Shown piece by piece: positions 11,905-21,979 of a stretch of 64,000 bases of DNA; the first letter of the stretch is position 1, and the number at the start of each line of letters is the position of its first letter. The notes beneath the pieces are model-generated. The model made no database searches. It saw only the letters and a program-made list of their open reading frames with translations, and was not told the DNA's origin. A program made the position numbers and the translations under genes. The DNA is from Apoda limacodes (Eukaryota > Arthropoda > Insecta > Lepidoptera > Limacodidae). Location of the stretch: the NCBI GenBank assembly GCA_946406115.1, contig OX291543.1, positions 28,050,815 through 28,114,814 on the forward strand, written 5' to 3'.

Positions 11905-12790
11905 CGGACTATCTTTTTTTTAAATGTGTTATAACTACAAATTATGGATTTTCGGATTTTTTCCTATATTTGTGATGTAAGACCTTGCTTCGTGTGAAAT
12001 TTCATGATTTAAGGACAACAGGAAGTACCCCATAGTTATATAATCTGTGCCATTATAGGTTTTGATTTATTTGTGATTGCCAAAATAAGTGACAAAAATA
12101 TTTGATTTATTCGGCCATATTTTTTTATTACGTTGACTTAGAAGCTTAATTTTTTTACAGCTTTAAGGGAGCGTAGACCTTAGTATTTGATATTTAATTC
12201 AACTTGATACCTTCACGTGTTCCTGAGAAAAAGGGTCTTGACAGACAGACAGACATACAGACACATGTACAACAAAGTTATCCTATAAGGCAGTGGTGCC
12301 CATACTTTTTTCTATCTACCTACCAAAAATTTTTGACTGGGAGATCGACGCTTGTACCTACAAAACTTTTTTATTAGTAAATAAAACTACTACACTAAGT
12401 GAAAATGTTTAAATTTGTGTTAAATAGTCATTTATAATAAATCAAAAATTAATCAACATGATTTTGGTGCATGACATTGGTGGTCTTCCTCTAAACGAAT
12501 TTGGTAATATTTTCAATTAAAGCTAAACGCATGCAGGGTGCAGGGTGGTGCATTCAACATCTGACACTAAAAACCCGAGCACCCGCGCGTCTTTTTTCCG
12601 TTGTTTCCCCGGGACCTTAACTGCTTTCTAAACCATAATGATGCCATTAATATTATTTTATTTGAACAAATTAATTTTTTTGCTTACACTATGAACGGCG
12701 ATAGACCTCAAAAACTCTTGTGATGATCGATCGTTTGGGCACCTCTGCTATAAGGTTTTCTTTTTCCTTTTGAGGTACGGAACCCTAAAA
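11905..12790 (+). repeat. Dispersed lepidopteran repeat, split by a hAT-type element
   Basis: 11930-12290 carries the ordered phrases TTTTCGGATTTTTTCCTAT, TTTGTGATGTAAGACCTTGC, ACAGGAAGTACCCCATAG, CTTGATACCTTCACG and GACAGACAGACAGACATACA, all shared with the copy at 29461-30030. The expected right end, TTTTGAGGTACGGAACCCTA, appears only at 12769-12788, after the 457-bp hAT-type insertion. Without the insertion and one copy of its 8-bp duplication the text reads through smoothly. Confidence 0.75.
12291..12747. mobile_element. hAT-type non-autonomous element (457 bp) with 8-bp TSD
   Basis: The left end is CAGTGGTGCCCATACTTTTT. The reverse complement of the right end is CAGAGGTGCCCAAAC. The CAG-NGGT-CCCA type terminus is characteristic of hAT (Charlie-like) transposons. 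An identical 8-bp target duplication CTATAAGG flanks it at 12283-12290 and 12748-12755. No transposase ORF is present, so it needed an autonomous relative. It sits inside the repeat at 11905-12790. Confidence 0.85.
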
Positions 12791-12849
12791 ACACGAATGA
12801 AAAACAGTTACCAAAGACTTGCCACCACAGAGAAAAGTAATTTTACCAA

Positions 12850-13077
12850 AAGGCAGCATGGTCTAAGCCCTAGCCTGTCCTGAGAGACGAATAAAAAAAA
12901 AGTTAAACATTTGTAAACACTACATAACCAAACAGTATTAGAATTTCGATTTTAATTACCTATACGAAAACGAACACAAACGTATTTACAGGTTTTTCGT
13001 TTTCTGATCACTTTATATTTCTTTATAAATTTGTCAGTTCTTCCAATAAAACCGTATTTTGGTTTCATCTGTACATT
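12850..13077 (+). promoter_or_regulatory. 5' flank and leader of the RPP38 gene
   Basis: This lies directly upstream of the first coding exon. 12853-12895 is a repeat phrase (GGCAGCATGGTCT...) also seen at 3601. From about 12900 the text is unique as far as can be seen. No TATA box with confident spacing; TTTTATATTT-like text occurs near 13010. The promoter is inferred from position only. Confidence 0.3.
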
Positions 13078-13178
13078 ATGGAAGCTTTAAAGCAGCAAAA
13101 AAAGAAAAATTCAGTGAAGAAAGGAAAATTGAAGAAAACTATTAAAAATATAATATGTCGGTCTGACCCCCTGGCATG
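13078..13178 (+). CDS. RPP38: RPP38 coding exon 1
   Basis: Encodes 33 residues plus two bases of a tryptophan codon, starting MEALKQQKKK. The donor is CATG|GTACGT. The open frame continuing past 13178 is intron read-through and soon enters the hAT-type MITE. Confidence 0.82.
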
Positions 13179-16100
13179 GTACGTACATTATTTTTCCTTA
13201 TTATGTTATTTGAATTTAATGACATACCTTATAGTTAGGGTTGCCATAAATATTGGGAACTAATACGGGACGTTTAAGGTCATATCTCTCGAAATTAGTT
13301 TTGATTCTCAAAAAAATATATTTTCGTGCCATTTAATGCAATTTTCCATAAAATTGACCATTTTGCGACAGTGTTATTGCTGCATACGCGTATTTTATTG
13401 TAAAACGGAACAAAATAGCAATACGGGACAAGGTTCTCAAATAGGGTGACAGTCCCGTATATACAGGACGTATGGCAACCCTACTTATAGTTAAATTTAA
13501 TTTTAACATAACCTCTAATTCTTTCGAATTCTTCGGTATTCTATCTAGGATGCGTTCCAAATCGTAACGAGGAAGTTAAAAAAGTGGTTTTGGGACACCC
13601 AGGGTAGAGTAATTTTCCAACTGTCAAGTTGAATTCTTTACACTGCCATAGAAAAGTAGAAAATCACTCCTGTGAGTGTGAAAATTAACTGTCAAACGCT
13701 CGTTCCAGAACGGGTTGATGATAATTACTCAGCGTGATTTGGAACATAGTCCTGGTGTCCAAAGGATAATGTTTTATACACTGAAAATTAGTGTAAATAA
13801 TGAAAAATGTTACATACACCCACTTTTGTAGTGTATAACATTTTTTTATTTAGGCCTGTAAGCAGGTTGCCTTGCTCTCCCCCCTTCCCCCATCACAAGG
13901 GGTGTTCTCCTGCTCTTTCCCCAACCACTCCTAACCCTTTTTTGATGTTCCTAAATCTGCAATTTAGCCTTATAATGTAAATTATCTTGAGTTAACCTCA
14001 AAATAAAATTTCATTAAAAAGGGGAAGGGGGTTCTTAACACTCTTCTTCACAAGAGGTATTCCCCTACACCACCTACACCACCTACACCACCTACACCAC
14101 CCTTTAATTTAATTGGCCATAAAGTAGGTACAATTTAGCTAAAATATATATCACCATAATGCTTAGCAGACAGAGACTAAGCTTTCTATAGAATACCTTA
14201 ATTTTGTACTTTACTTGTGACAGACACAAAAAAAATTGTAGATCTGTCAAAATATAAAACAAAAAAAAATACTAAAATTCTAGGTTAAAGTGGTCTCAAG
14301 TTGAGATGTTCTAAGTCACTAAAATATCTATTTTCAGCTTTCCACATGCCTGTTCCCATTTTTAGATGCTCAGACTAGTTTTGGAACGGACTCTTCTAGA
14401 TAATTATATCTACATATTGAAATCTTTAACCTTGATAGACCAGGTTCTTAGGGTTCTGTGTAAAAATTAAATGAGAAAGTACATACACAATCCAGAGTTG
14501 TAGTGTAGGACACTTATATTTGGTATAGTTTATTTTTTTGACCCTAAGGGACAAACAGTCATTAATTGTAAATAATAATAAAATTTAAATTTTACATTGT
14601 TTTTATGCAGCATCACCTTTTTAATAAATTTTTATATCAGTGGCCTACATATAAAGTGAATTAAGTTTCCATAAGACTCACCCAGTACAAAACCTATTTA
14701 CAGGCCTGTGATATCAGAGGATCAAGAAAATGCCTTAATTTTAGAATTGAAAAAATGCAGGATTGAAATACCAGAATTTAAAAAATCACATTGGAATGAA
14801 TTAAAATTAGTTCCTAAAGAAAAACGACCAAAACCCCCTCCTTTAAAGTAAGTTTTATTGATTTTAAGAACTGGTTTGATTGTGTATTTGAAATATTAAA
14901 ATGTTCCAACTCCTTGCTATACCAGTAAACTAGCAGATACATATTTCAAACAGTGCATTTCGGTGTTAATGTGCATTTTTTGTGTTTGAGGCTCTGTTAT
15001 GTCATAAAAATAACTTGTTTTATCCGAGACCACGACTTACGTAATTTACGAAAACAAACAAAAACAAAAAGTGCACCGCTAAGCAGTCACCCATCCAAGT
15101 ACTGACCAAGCCCGACGTTGCTTAACTTTGAATATTGTTTCCAACAAACAAATGTGTAACTGTTTCTCTTAATAATAAGCTAGATGGCACTAATTGGCGG
15201 TAATTTAAAATAGTAATAGCTTGGGCCCATCTTACACTTGGCCTGTTTTTATTATTTGTTGTTATACTTTAGAGTTCACACTATTTCACTGCAAGTTTGA
15301 AGTTTGTATTTATTAATGTTTTTACGACACAGCAAAACAACTAAAATGTGTTTCTTGTATGGGGACCCCCTTTAAATTTTAACTTTTTATTATTTGTTAG
15401 ATAATCCCCCGTTATAACACATATTCTGTGAAAAATTCAAGCTTTTACCAATTTTGGTCTAAAAGATAGAGACTTTTAATGGCTTAGTAATAGGGCTTTG
15501 ATGGCACCCTCTGGGTACAGAGGCCTAAAAATGATTTAAAATAGTTTTGTACCTATTTAAAACATTAAAATGTTCCAACTTATACCAATAAACTAGCATA
15601 TCACAACAGTATACTTAATTTATTTTGATGTCATTGAAGTGGATTTTTTTGTGTTTTCAGTTTTGTTATGTCCAGTTATAATATCTTCTAATCTTTGTTC
15701 CAGTTATTACTATTTGTTACACCCAGTCAATCATGTCTTACTTCTTATAGTTTGTCAGGAACTGGCAAGCGGGTATATTATTCTGTCCCTGGTCTTTCAT
15801 TTTATCACTTATTACTTTAAAGCTGGTAATTAATGACATATATGAAGCCACCTTGGTCCAGATACACTGTGGTACCAGATTACGTTCCCTAAAACATGGT
15901 TGAGCAAACCGATGGCTGATTCATGTGTCATACTCGTGAACGGGTGCCGCCTGTGGAGGCTGGTCTGCTCTTGCAAACTTCTTTGTATTCTTAGTATTTA
16001 GTCTTACTTTTTTGTTTTGTTTATTTATACTGTAAGACATTGATTATTTCTAAGTGATAAATACATAAACTGTCTTTTGTTTATATTAGATACTTTTTTA

Positions 16101-17733
16101 TGTTGTGCTTGTGCTTTATATTTCATGTTTTTTATGTTTGTAATGGAAAGTGTCCTTTTATGAAAGGGAGGGCATTTTCCAATATTTTAATTGGACGCTG
16201 TTAGAGAAAGGTAGAAAAGAAATGCCCTTGCTGAGTTTCTTGCCGGTTCTTCTCAGTACAAGGTCTCCCGCCCTGTAGACTTACGAACCGATGGCGTAGT
16301 GACATTCATAAGTGCTCAATTATTGTAGCCTAAACTTATTTTCAATAAATAAATTATATTGAATTTGAATTTGTGTGCGAAGCAGTGCTGCGATGATAGA
16401 CTCACTGCGTGTCATGCGGAATTAAGTGGATGGTGAAAAGCTGCTGTCCCGCACTGTGGGTGTGTGTCCCACAAGCCACTAGTTCCTAGAGATAAAAGCA
16501 ATGAAGTTATACAATACAATAGGAGAGTTGAAAAAGATGTACAAATTTTCTACTAGTACCAGTGTTGGTGATATCACTAACCTTGTATGGTTTAGTATGG
16601 AGCATTTTCGCTCGGTTTATAGTGGAGTAAACGCGTACCTTTGAATGTTAATATCACAAAAAGTATTTGTCAAGGAAAATTTTATTTTTGCTGATGTTTA
16701 TATCACGAAATGTAGTTGTCAAGGAAAATTTTATTTTTGCTGATGTTTAGAATTCACAAAGACCTTATATAATTGAGCATAAGTAAAAATTGAGAGAACT
16801 AGCCTATACAATACATAAAATGATATAAACTATGAAATTTGGGGGGTTTGATTACCTAAGGACACTTTCATTATACTTAATATTTCACTTCACCAATCAT
16901 AATATTCCTCTAATTTATCTACATCCCTCCTCCGTCCACTTTTCGTAGTTCATTGCTATATTCATCTCTTTTTCTCTTATTGCGTGAATTATGTCGTCTA
17001 CCCATATAGTCTTTAACCTTTTTCACAGAAATAACTGATCCAAATGACCTTGAAATTGCAAAAAAGCTATTTTATTTTATTGTTAATTTTATGACCTAAT
17101 TTACTTTACTCTTGCAGAAAAGTAAATGGACTTGTGTTTGGTCAATCAGAATGCATTGAGTTACTGCAGAATGGAGACTGCTCTGTCATCATCCTGGAAG
17201 CTAAAGTCAATCCTCGGATAATATTTCAAACAGTTCTTGAAGCCTGTGCAACTAACGGAGTTCCTGTAGTCTGTTTAAATGATTTGAGAAAACATAGTTT
17301 ATCATATTTTGGAATTCCAACTAGTTGCTTAGGTATAAAGCAAAACAGTTTATTAGAAGTTTTAAATGTAATAAAAGATATAACCAACCAAAATGTAAAT
17401 GTTATAAAGAAAAAAAAGACAGACATTGAAGATAAATATCTAAAGTTAATAGAAGAGGAAAAACAAAAAGAACCATCCCAGAATAAGCCAACAACTGTGT
17501 GCCCTTATCTCTACAGAGATAGCAAAAATATTAGAGTCTTCATACCACCTTCTAATGACAAATCTGCAAAAATATCGTCAAATAAGTTTATTGGACAGGA
17601 CTTCATAGAATTTTCCGATAAAATAAATGAAGAACCACCAAATCAAACTTATAAGAATATGGTGTTAAAAAGAATAGCAAATAATCCAAACAGAATTAAT
17701 AGTAAGATTAAAAAATTGAAGATGAAAAATTAA
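13078..17733 (+). CDS. RPP38: Ribonuclease P/MRP protein subunit RPP38 (three exons)
   Basis: Join of 13078-13178, 14704-14847 and 17118-17733 gives 286 residues, close to human RPP38 (283). The protein binds the RNA of RNase P and RNase MRP in the nucleus, helping tRNA 5' maturation and rRNA processing. A basic start is followed by DPLAW at the first junction. Residues about 83-180 form the L7Ae-type RNA-binding fold, with GLVFGQSECIELLQNGDCSV, VIILEAKVNP, ACATNGVPVVCLND and FGIPTSCLGI. A lysine-rich tail ends in LKRIANNPNRINSKIKKLK, like the C-terminal KIKKLIPNPNK text of human RPP38. Both introns start with GT and end in AG, and the phases match. ATG 13078 is chosen because the exon then reads open to a consensus donor. 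Similarity is from memory, not from a search. Confidence 0.87.
13236..13483. mobile_element. hAT-type MITE (248 bp) in RPP38 intron 1
   Basis: The termini are inverted copies of TAGGGTTGCCATA: left at 13236-13248, right at 13471-13483. A perfect 8-bp duplication CTTATAGT lies at 13228-13235 and 13484-13491. TAGGG-type ends and 8-bp target duplications fit hAT superfamily MITEs. No coding capacity: the minus-strand ORF at 13560-13333 crosses its border and is accidental. Confidence 0.88.
13492..14703 (+). other. RPP38 intron 1, remaining part
   Basis: 13548-13750 holds inverted text (GCGTTCCAAATC near 13552, GATTTGGAACATAG near 13736) that may mark another MITE. At 13855-14110 there is a C-rich or G-rich stretch on alternate strands and four copies of the 9-mer CTACACCAC (14065-14100). 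No exon is visible. Confidence 0.45.
14065..14101 (+). repeat. Tandem 9-bp repeat CTACACCAC x4
   Basis: Four perfect consecutive copies plus one base, inside RPP38 intron 1. A simple minisatellite likely to vary in length between individuals. Confidence 0.9.
14704..14847 (+). CDS. RPP38: RPP38 coding exon 2
   Basis: 144 bases between an acceptor ATTTACAG|G and a donor AAA|GTAAGT. In the frame set by exon 1 it reads PVISEDQENALILELKKCRI then KSHWNELKLVPKEKRPKPPP. The one-base start and two-base end phases fit the flanking exons. Too short and ATG-less to stand out as an ORF, so it is easily missed. Confidence 0.85.
15060..15140 (-). repeat. 5S rRNA-derived fragment (SINE-like), minus strand
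   Basis: The reverse complement contains AAGTTAAGCAACGTCGGGCT then TTGGTCAGTACTTGGATGGG and TGACTGC, matching the central and 3' part of animal 5S rRNA, including the internal promoter region. It is truncated at both ends, so not a 5S gene. A related piece in plus orientation lies at 26938-27020, and the shared leading text (GGAAAC.ATATTC) is not 5S. Both therefore likely come from a 5S-derived SINE. Located in RPP38 intron 2. Confidence 0.65.
15765..15975 (+). repeat. Interspersed repeat shared with 44740-44875
   Basis: GGGTATATTATTCTGTCCC, GGTCTTTMATTTTAYC, TACTTTAAAG.TGGTAAT and AAGCCACC....TCAGATACACT occur in the same order and orientation at both places. Further right, the text with GAACGGGTGCCGCCTGTGG is present only here. 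Family not identified. Confidence 0.7.
16140..16372 (+). mobile_element. LINE family B 3' tail
   Basis: Contains TGAGTTTCTTGCCGGTTCTT then CTCAGTACAAGG and ends in TTTTCAATAAATAAATT with GAATTTGAATTTG, the 3' end type seen at 4510-4640. Only the terminal couple of hundred bases are present, as expected from 5'-truncated retroposition. Confidence 0.75.
16650..16748 (+). repeat. Tandem duplication, 49-bp period
   Basis: Two adjacent copies of a unit ending GTCAAGGAAAATTTTATTTT then TGCTGATGTTTA (first GTC at 16669, second at 16718), almost identical over the right half and diverged in the left. In RPP38 intron 2. Confidence 0.8.
17118..17733 (+). CDS. RPP38: RPP38 coding exon 3 (terminal)
   Basis: The acceptor CTCTTGCAG|A at 17117/17118 restores the frame, reading KKVNGLVFGQSECIELLQ. 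The exon carries the L7Ae-like domain and the basic tail and ends with TAA at 17731-17733. An ATG-less frame continues to the acceptor, so no start within this exon is needed. Confidence 0.88.
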
Positions 17734-17764
17734 AAGTTATTTTTATTTGAGTAAAGCATTAGCA

Positions 17765-18510
17765 ATTAATTCAATGTACGTGGGACACTCAGAAAGTATT
17801 GAGAAACTAAAAAACTTTCCACCAGCCTGTATATAAAGTTTCATGCTTCTGAACCAATTTTCAAAACATTTTTTCCAGTCCGTCGCAGACACCTCTTCCA
17901 CGGCTTTCGGCGATGAAAACTATCCCTTTCAGATGATTTTTTATATTAGGTAATAAAAAGAAGTCACACGGTGCCAGATCAGGACTGTAAGGAGGGCGAC
18001 CCAAAATTGACCGGTGTGGTGTCCAGGAAGTCCCTCGTTTTTAGGGCTGAGTGGGCGGGCGCGTTGTCATGGTGAAGCAGTACCCCGCGGAGCCCGGTGT
18101 TCGGTCGCTTGTTTCTCATTGCAGACAAAACTTCTGGCAGGCATTTTGTGGTATACCATTCGGAGTTGATGATGCTTTGATCTCGTAATGGAATTGAAAC
18201 CAGATACCCCGTCAAATAAAAAAAACTAGCTATCAAAATAATTCCAGGCGAATTGCACACATTTATTTTTGTTCTTAAATTAATTTTTTTACTGCCAGCA
18301 CACTTTCTTCCGTGACAGCCGTCCACCACCCGACCACCCCTTTGTTCATCGTCCATGTCAACGGTAGATGGTTGCTTTTGAAGGTCCTTCATCCATAAAA
18401 GCCATTTGAAGTCGATCAAATGACTCATCAGGTTTTAAGCCACGTTTACAATCGTAGAAAATCGTCGAACGAAAATGTATTCGATGCAGATCCATTATTG
18501 TTAAATGAGA
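17765..18510 (-). mobile_element. mariner-like transposon remnant (second family)
   Basis: Read on the minus strand, 18500-18360 encodes text like IFYDCKRGLKPDESFDRLQM and AFMDEGPSKATIYR, the N-terminal DNA-binding domain of a mariner transposase. 18130-17990 encodes GLRGVLLHHDNAPAHSALKT with the second catalytic aspartate. 17870-17780 encodes FRSMKLYIQAGGKFF, the usual C-terminus. The centre is deleted or scrambled and frames are broken. It differs from the 9910-11166 family (HHDNAPAHS against LQDNARPHT). Its end lies only about 35-45 bp after the RPP38 stop codon. Confidence 0.8.
17952..17957 (+). promoter_or_regulatory. First AATAAA downstream of RPP38
   Basis: This is the first canonical poly(A) hexamer after the RPP38 stop, 219 bases downstream, and it lies inside the mariner remnant. 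Between stop and remnant there is none. Use of this signal is inference. Confidence 0.35.
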
Positions 18511-18737
18511 CACGATAATTTAATTTGGTATTTTAACTTTTCAATAACTAAATTTTTTAAAGCTTACTTTTAAATACATAAAAACTTTTTTTCGCAAAAC
18601 TTTCTGCGTGGCCTGGTATTAGTTTCTAGTATGCAAACAAAAATATAGATAAGAGATGTCACCATAAAAAACAGGTCAACCGGGTACATAGGGTACCGGC
18701 CAACCGTACTATAATATATTTTGGATTTGCGTACTAA

Positions 18738-19442
18738 TAGGGAATGCAGAACCGGCTCATATTTGAGAACCGGGTATTTTTCGGTTCTGAAGGTGGAGAA
18801 CCGATGCAATGAGGCAAGAGAGGTATGCCAGGATCGTAGCAAGTGGCAGTCTTTGGTCTCTGCTTACCCCTCTGGGAATCAGGCGTGATGTTATGTATGT
18901 ATGTACTTAAACAAAGACAATTTAACAAAGGAAGTAAGTAAGAGGTCATATTCATTGTTTTATTCATATAAAAATAATAATAATTTTGTTTTTCGGGGAT
19001 TAGTTCGGTGAGAACCACTCGACAAACACACACAATTTAAAACTAGTAACAATAGTAAGCTTACCTTACAGTAAACTTATTCCTTTGACATTTAACGCAA
19101 AATTCAGGAGCTTGCACAGGATGCTAGGGCAGCTTTAAGACCGATTTTGTAACCGAAGCTCTCTCTGGATTTTGGAGAAGAAGCAGAATCTATATTACCT
19201 GACACGCATATCTTAAACCAGCATACAAGAGTAAAACCTTACGTAATACACTCACTTAAGTTCAAGTGGGTTCAAGTAAGATAAGGCAGTTGATTTGTAA
19301 TTCTTAGCAAATTTCTTTACAAAAAGATGTTTTTTTTTTTACTGGTATGAGAGCTTTAAGAACTGAAGAACCGGATTTTGGCTTCTTGTAAACCAGTCAA
19401 AAACACGCTTTCTAAACCGAGTACACAGTTCAGCATTCCCTA
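18738..19442. mobile_element. Putative hAT-type non-autonomous element
   Basis: The left text TAGGGAATGCAGAACCGG and the reverse complement of the right end (19442 downward), TAGGGAATGCTGAACTG, form an inverted terminal repeat. Several AACCGG or CGGTTC words lie just inside the ends, like the degenerate subterminal repeats of some hAT elements. A clean 8-bp target duplication could not be found. A LINE tail lies inside. Confidence 0.55.
18808..18906 (+). mobile_element. LINE 3' tail with (TATG)n
   Basis: In one frame the text reads DRSKWQSLVSAYPSGNQA before a stop, then TTATGTATGTATGTA. Ending in a short TATG run after a SAYPSG-type C-terminus is a pattern I remember from lepidopteran RTE-like LINEs. 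It appears to be inserted within the 18738-19442 element. Confidence 0.6.
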
Positions 19443-19658
19443 TAGAACTATATACTGTTGAGTATATAGTTCGTAAAAATACTATATTTCAGCTAAACGG
19501 ATCAATCTTTTTGGCAACACCAAAACTAAAACAATGCGCGTGTATTCTACACAATGGGTGTAATATTAAATTACAGATAGGAACTTTATACTGATATAAA
19601 TTTTAATGTAAGAAACCTTCGTGTCGCTATTTAACTGACAATTAACGTACAGCCTAAA

Positions 19659-19814
19659 CCAGAGGTGACAGAAACGTGCAATGGGAGCGTAGGATAGCAC
19701 TAAGAAAAAACCAGAGGTGACAGAAACGTGTAATGGGAGCGTAGGATAGCACTAACAAAAAACCAGAGGTGACAGAAACGTGTAATGGGAGCGTAGGATA
19801 GCACTGAGAAATGA
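19659..19814 (+). repeat. Tandem repeat, three 52-bp units
   Basis: CCAGAGGTGACAGAAACGTG starts at 19659, 19711 and 19763, each followed by AATGGGAGCGTAGGATAGCA. The units are almost identical (C/T and small A-run differences). The 52-bp period is exact. No function seen. Confidence 0.92.
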
Positions 19815-20289
19815 ATTTTGAAAATTCGCATTATAATGGTTTCAGAAAAAGTTTCCAACATCTACAAAACTACCTATGGATAATTGAAACTTGAGATTTG
19901 GTACGAAGATACTCATCATATATTCATCCCCACGTGTAAGGAGGTTACCCTAATTTTTTTTAATTTTTTTACCACTGTCAGCCTAATTAATATGTATACC
20001 CATGCTAAATTACAGCTTTCTAGTACTAATGGTCTCTAAGCTGCGGACAGACTGACATGGCGACTGACATCCTTGTTGACTACAGAACCATACAACTGTA
20101 TGAACTTCATTCGCTTTTGATATAACAATCAATCACAACTCATTGGTGTGCGTAGAGGCGAAATTAATTCAGTATTCGTTTTTTTTTAGATTTTATTACA
20201 CATAGTTTTACGCAATCTTGAAACTTATACCCGAAGGGATGGACAAAGATTACGAACATATGCCCCTAACATCCGTTAATCCGGATCCC
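19815..20289. other. Intergenic stretch, nothing recognised
   Basis: AT-rich, no exon-like ORF. Confidence 0.4.
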
Positions 20290-20478
20290 TAACATCGTTT
20301 AACTGATGGTTCCGGGCCACAAACGTGATCTCGCCGTACCGGGCTAAAATCATAGTCGACACAACTTCACAATTAACAAATTGTAACAATATTGGTTTGC
20401 CCCTTACTCGGAATCCCCGACCTTTGACATGGCAACCGCCTACCACTGCGCAACTCAGTCCTTTTTTTTTTGGTGCTA
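20290..20478 (-). repeat. tRNA-derived SINE-like element, minus strand
   Basis: The reverse complement begins GACTGAGTTGCGCAGTGGTA and GGCGGTTGCCATG, then GGTCGGGGATTCCGAG. This is the spacing and look of RNA polymerase III A and B boxes in a tRNA-like head (B box diverged). The body runs toward 20290. It lacks a tRNA cloverleaf and is not a tRNA gene. Confidence 0.5.
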
Positions 20479-20919
20479 CGATAATTATACCTATCTATGT
20501 TCCAATTTCAAGAAAGTCAGTAAAAATAAACCACAAAATTGCTATTGAGATATATATATTGTTTATAATATAAAGTATTAATACCTAACCTAACTATAAT
20601 GTCAAAAAAGACATTTATTTTTATACAATACAATCATTCTCACGGAATGTCATATGAATAATCCTAAATGTGTAGTGACACATTTTTCACAGAGCTATTT
20701 AAATAAATCTCAGGGTTCCCACCTAGCACTAACAACATTATTAAAATTTTATTTTCTGTAGCTGTTAACAACAATATTAAAAAACTTTGCAAACTTATTG
20801 TTAATGAAAAAAAGATACTTATTTGTATGACTAATAATTGGAAAATGTCTCACTAAACATTTGAATAATATAATTAAATTTTACCAATACTTGTTTATTA
20901 AAGAAAAAAACTGGTTGCC

Positions 20920-21105
20920 TGTAAAGTCGGTATACGGGCGAAAGTTTTACGTGACAACTTGTGCCTTTCACTTTTCATGTCTGTCTCTCTCGCTCTTAGG
21001 CGGGCTAACCATGCCGCGTGCCTCTCACTCGCTCTCATTGTGAGCGCATAACGTGAGCGGAGCGTAACGCAGTTTCTTGAAGTGTCACCCGGCAAACCAA
21101 TTTAT
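20920..21105 (+). repeat. Interspersed repeat with TGGTTGCC ends
   Basis: Left text CTGGTTGCCTGTAAAGTCGG and right text GTGTCACCCGGCAAACCA are partly inverted (TGGTTGCC against TGGTTTGCC). The GC-richer core (CTCTCGCTCTTAGGCGGG) resembles a repeat I recall as frequent in Lepidoptera. The overlapping short ORFs on both strands are incidental. Confidence 0.5.
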
Positions 21106-21246
21106 AAGACGTTGTCACGTCAAAATCTTATATCAGAATGTAATGTGATAAACAATATTGACTGGTATTGGTAAAACTTAATAAAATTAATATTAAATTT
21201 ATCCATGCCATACTCCATAAAAATTAATATAATATAAAATTATGTA

Positions 21247-21365
21247 CAGTGCAACAAACTTTTCTGACCCAGTGGTCAAACAGCAAAACTACTGTCGCCA
21301 TATTGTAATGCTGTTAACTAATGCGACACTAGCGACTGACACCGGTTCAGAAGTTTGTTGCACTG
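21247..21365. mobile_element. Tc1/mariner-like MITE (119 bp)
   Basis: The left end is CAGTGCAACAAACTTTTCTG, and the reverse complement of the right end is CAGTGCAACAAACTTCTGAA. TA dinucleotides flank both ends (21245-21246 and 21366-21367). CAGTG-type ends with TA duplications fit the Tc1/mariner superfamily. It has no coding capacity. Confidence 0.88.
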
Positions 21366-21979
21366 TAAACATGAAAAAAACACTTTAAACGAATCCCAAC
21401 TTTGGCAAGCTTAATTAAATTTAAATAACTTTATTTTCATTCCATTGATAGGTATTTATTGTTTATCTCGACCAATCAATTGATTGTAATCTATTATTAA
21501 TTGGAATAACTAGAAAAATTTATATTATAAAAAATATTACATTATATCATGGAGTAAAACATGAATTAGATACATTTATCTTACATTTTCAATCGATGCA
21601 TTGCATTGTAGGTTAGATAAGTTCAATTCATAAAATCAAACGTTACAAATTGTGTTAAGTGTTATATATATAACCTACATCTACGATTATACATAATGAC
21701 TTTAGTCCATTATATCTGGCCTTTGTTGGTCTTAAAATTTATTAAAATAAACTTATTAAAATATATAAAAAAACATGTTATGAAAATTAATATTTTTGTT
21801 TTAATTTATTTTTTCATGATTGGTTTGCCGTCAACAGACAAAATAAATATATTTTTGGTGATAGTTACTTTTATATAAAATTCAATGTGGGTACTATTAA
21901 GATGCTGCGACTTTATAGATCGATCAAATTAAAATGGCAACAACAAGCAATGCTTGCTTGAAAGTGCTCTAAAACTTTG
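21366..21979. other. AT-rich intergenic stretch
   Basis: The 60-codon ORF at 21696 is made of hydrophobic and lysine codons, as expected from AT-rich chance sequence. Nothing else recognised. Confidence 0.4.

Larger units (their letters stand above)
14848..17117 (+). other. RPP38 intron 2
   Basis: Contains a direct repeat (ATTAAAATGTTCCAACT with following CCARTAAACTAGCA at 14896-14935 and 15564-15601), the 5S-derived piece, a repeat shared with 44.7 kb, a LINE family B tail and a 49-bp tandem duplication. The 64-codon ORF at 15639 has no supporting features. Confidence 0.5.

Noticed and set aside
13548..13750. Inverted GTTCCAAATC words as a further MITE in RPP38 intron 1
   Set aside because: Ends differ in length and no target duplication could be found; kept only as a remark in the intron entry.
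15060..15140. Possible 5S rRNA gene
   Set aside because: Only the central and 3' portion is present and it is diverged; no complete fold or terminator.
20400..20475. Possible tRNA gene
   Set aside because: A- and B-box-like words are present, but no cloverleaf stems could be paired; treated as SINE.
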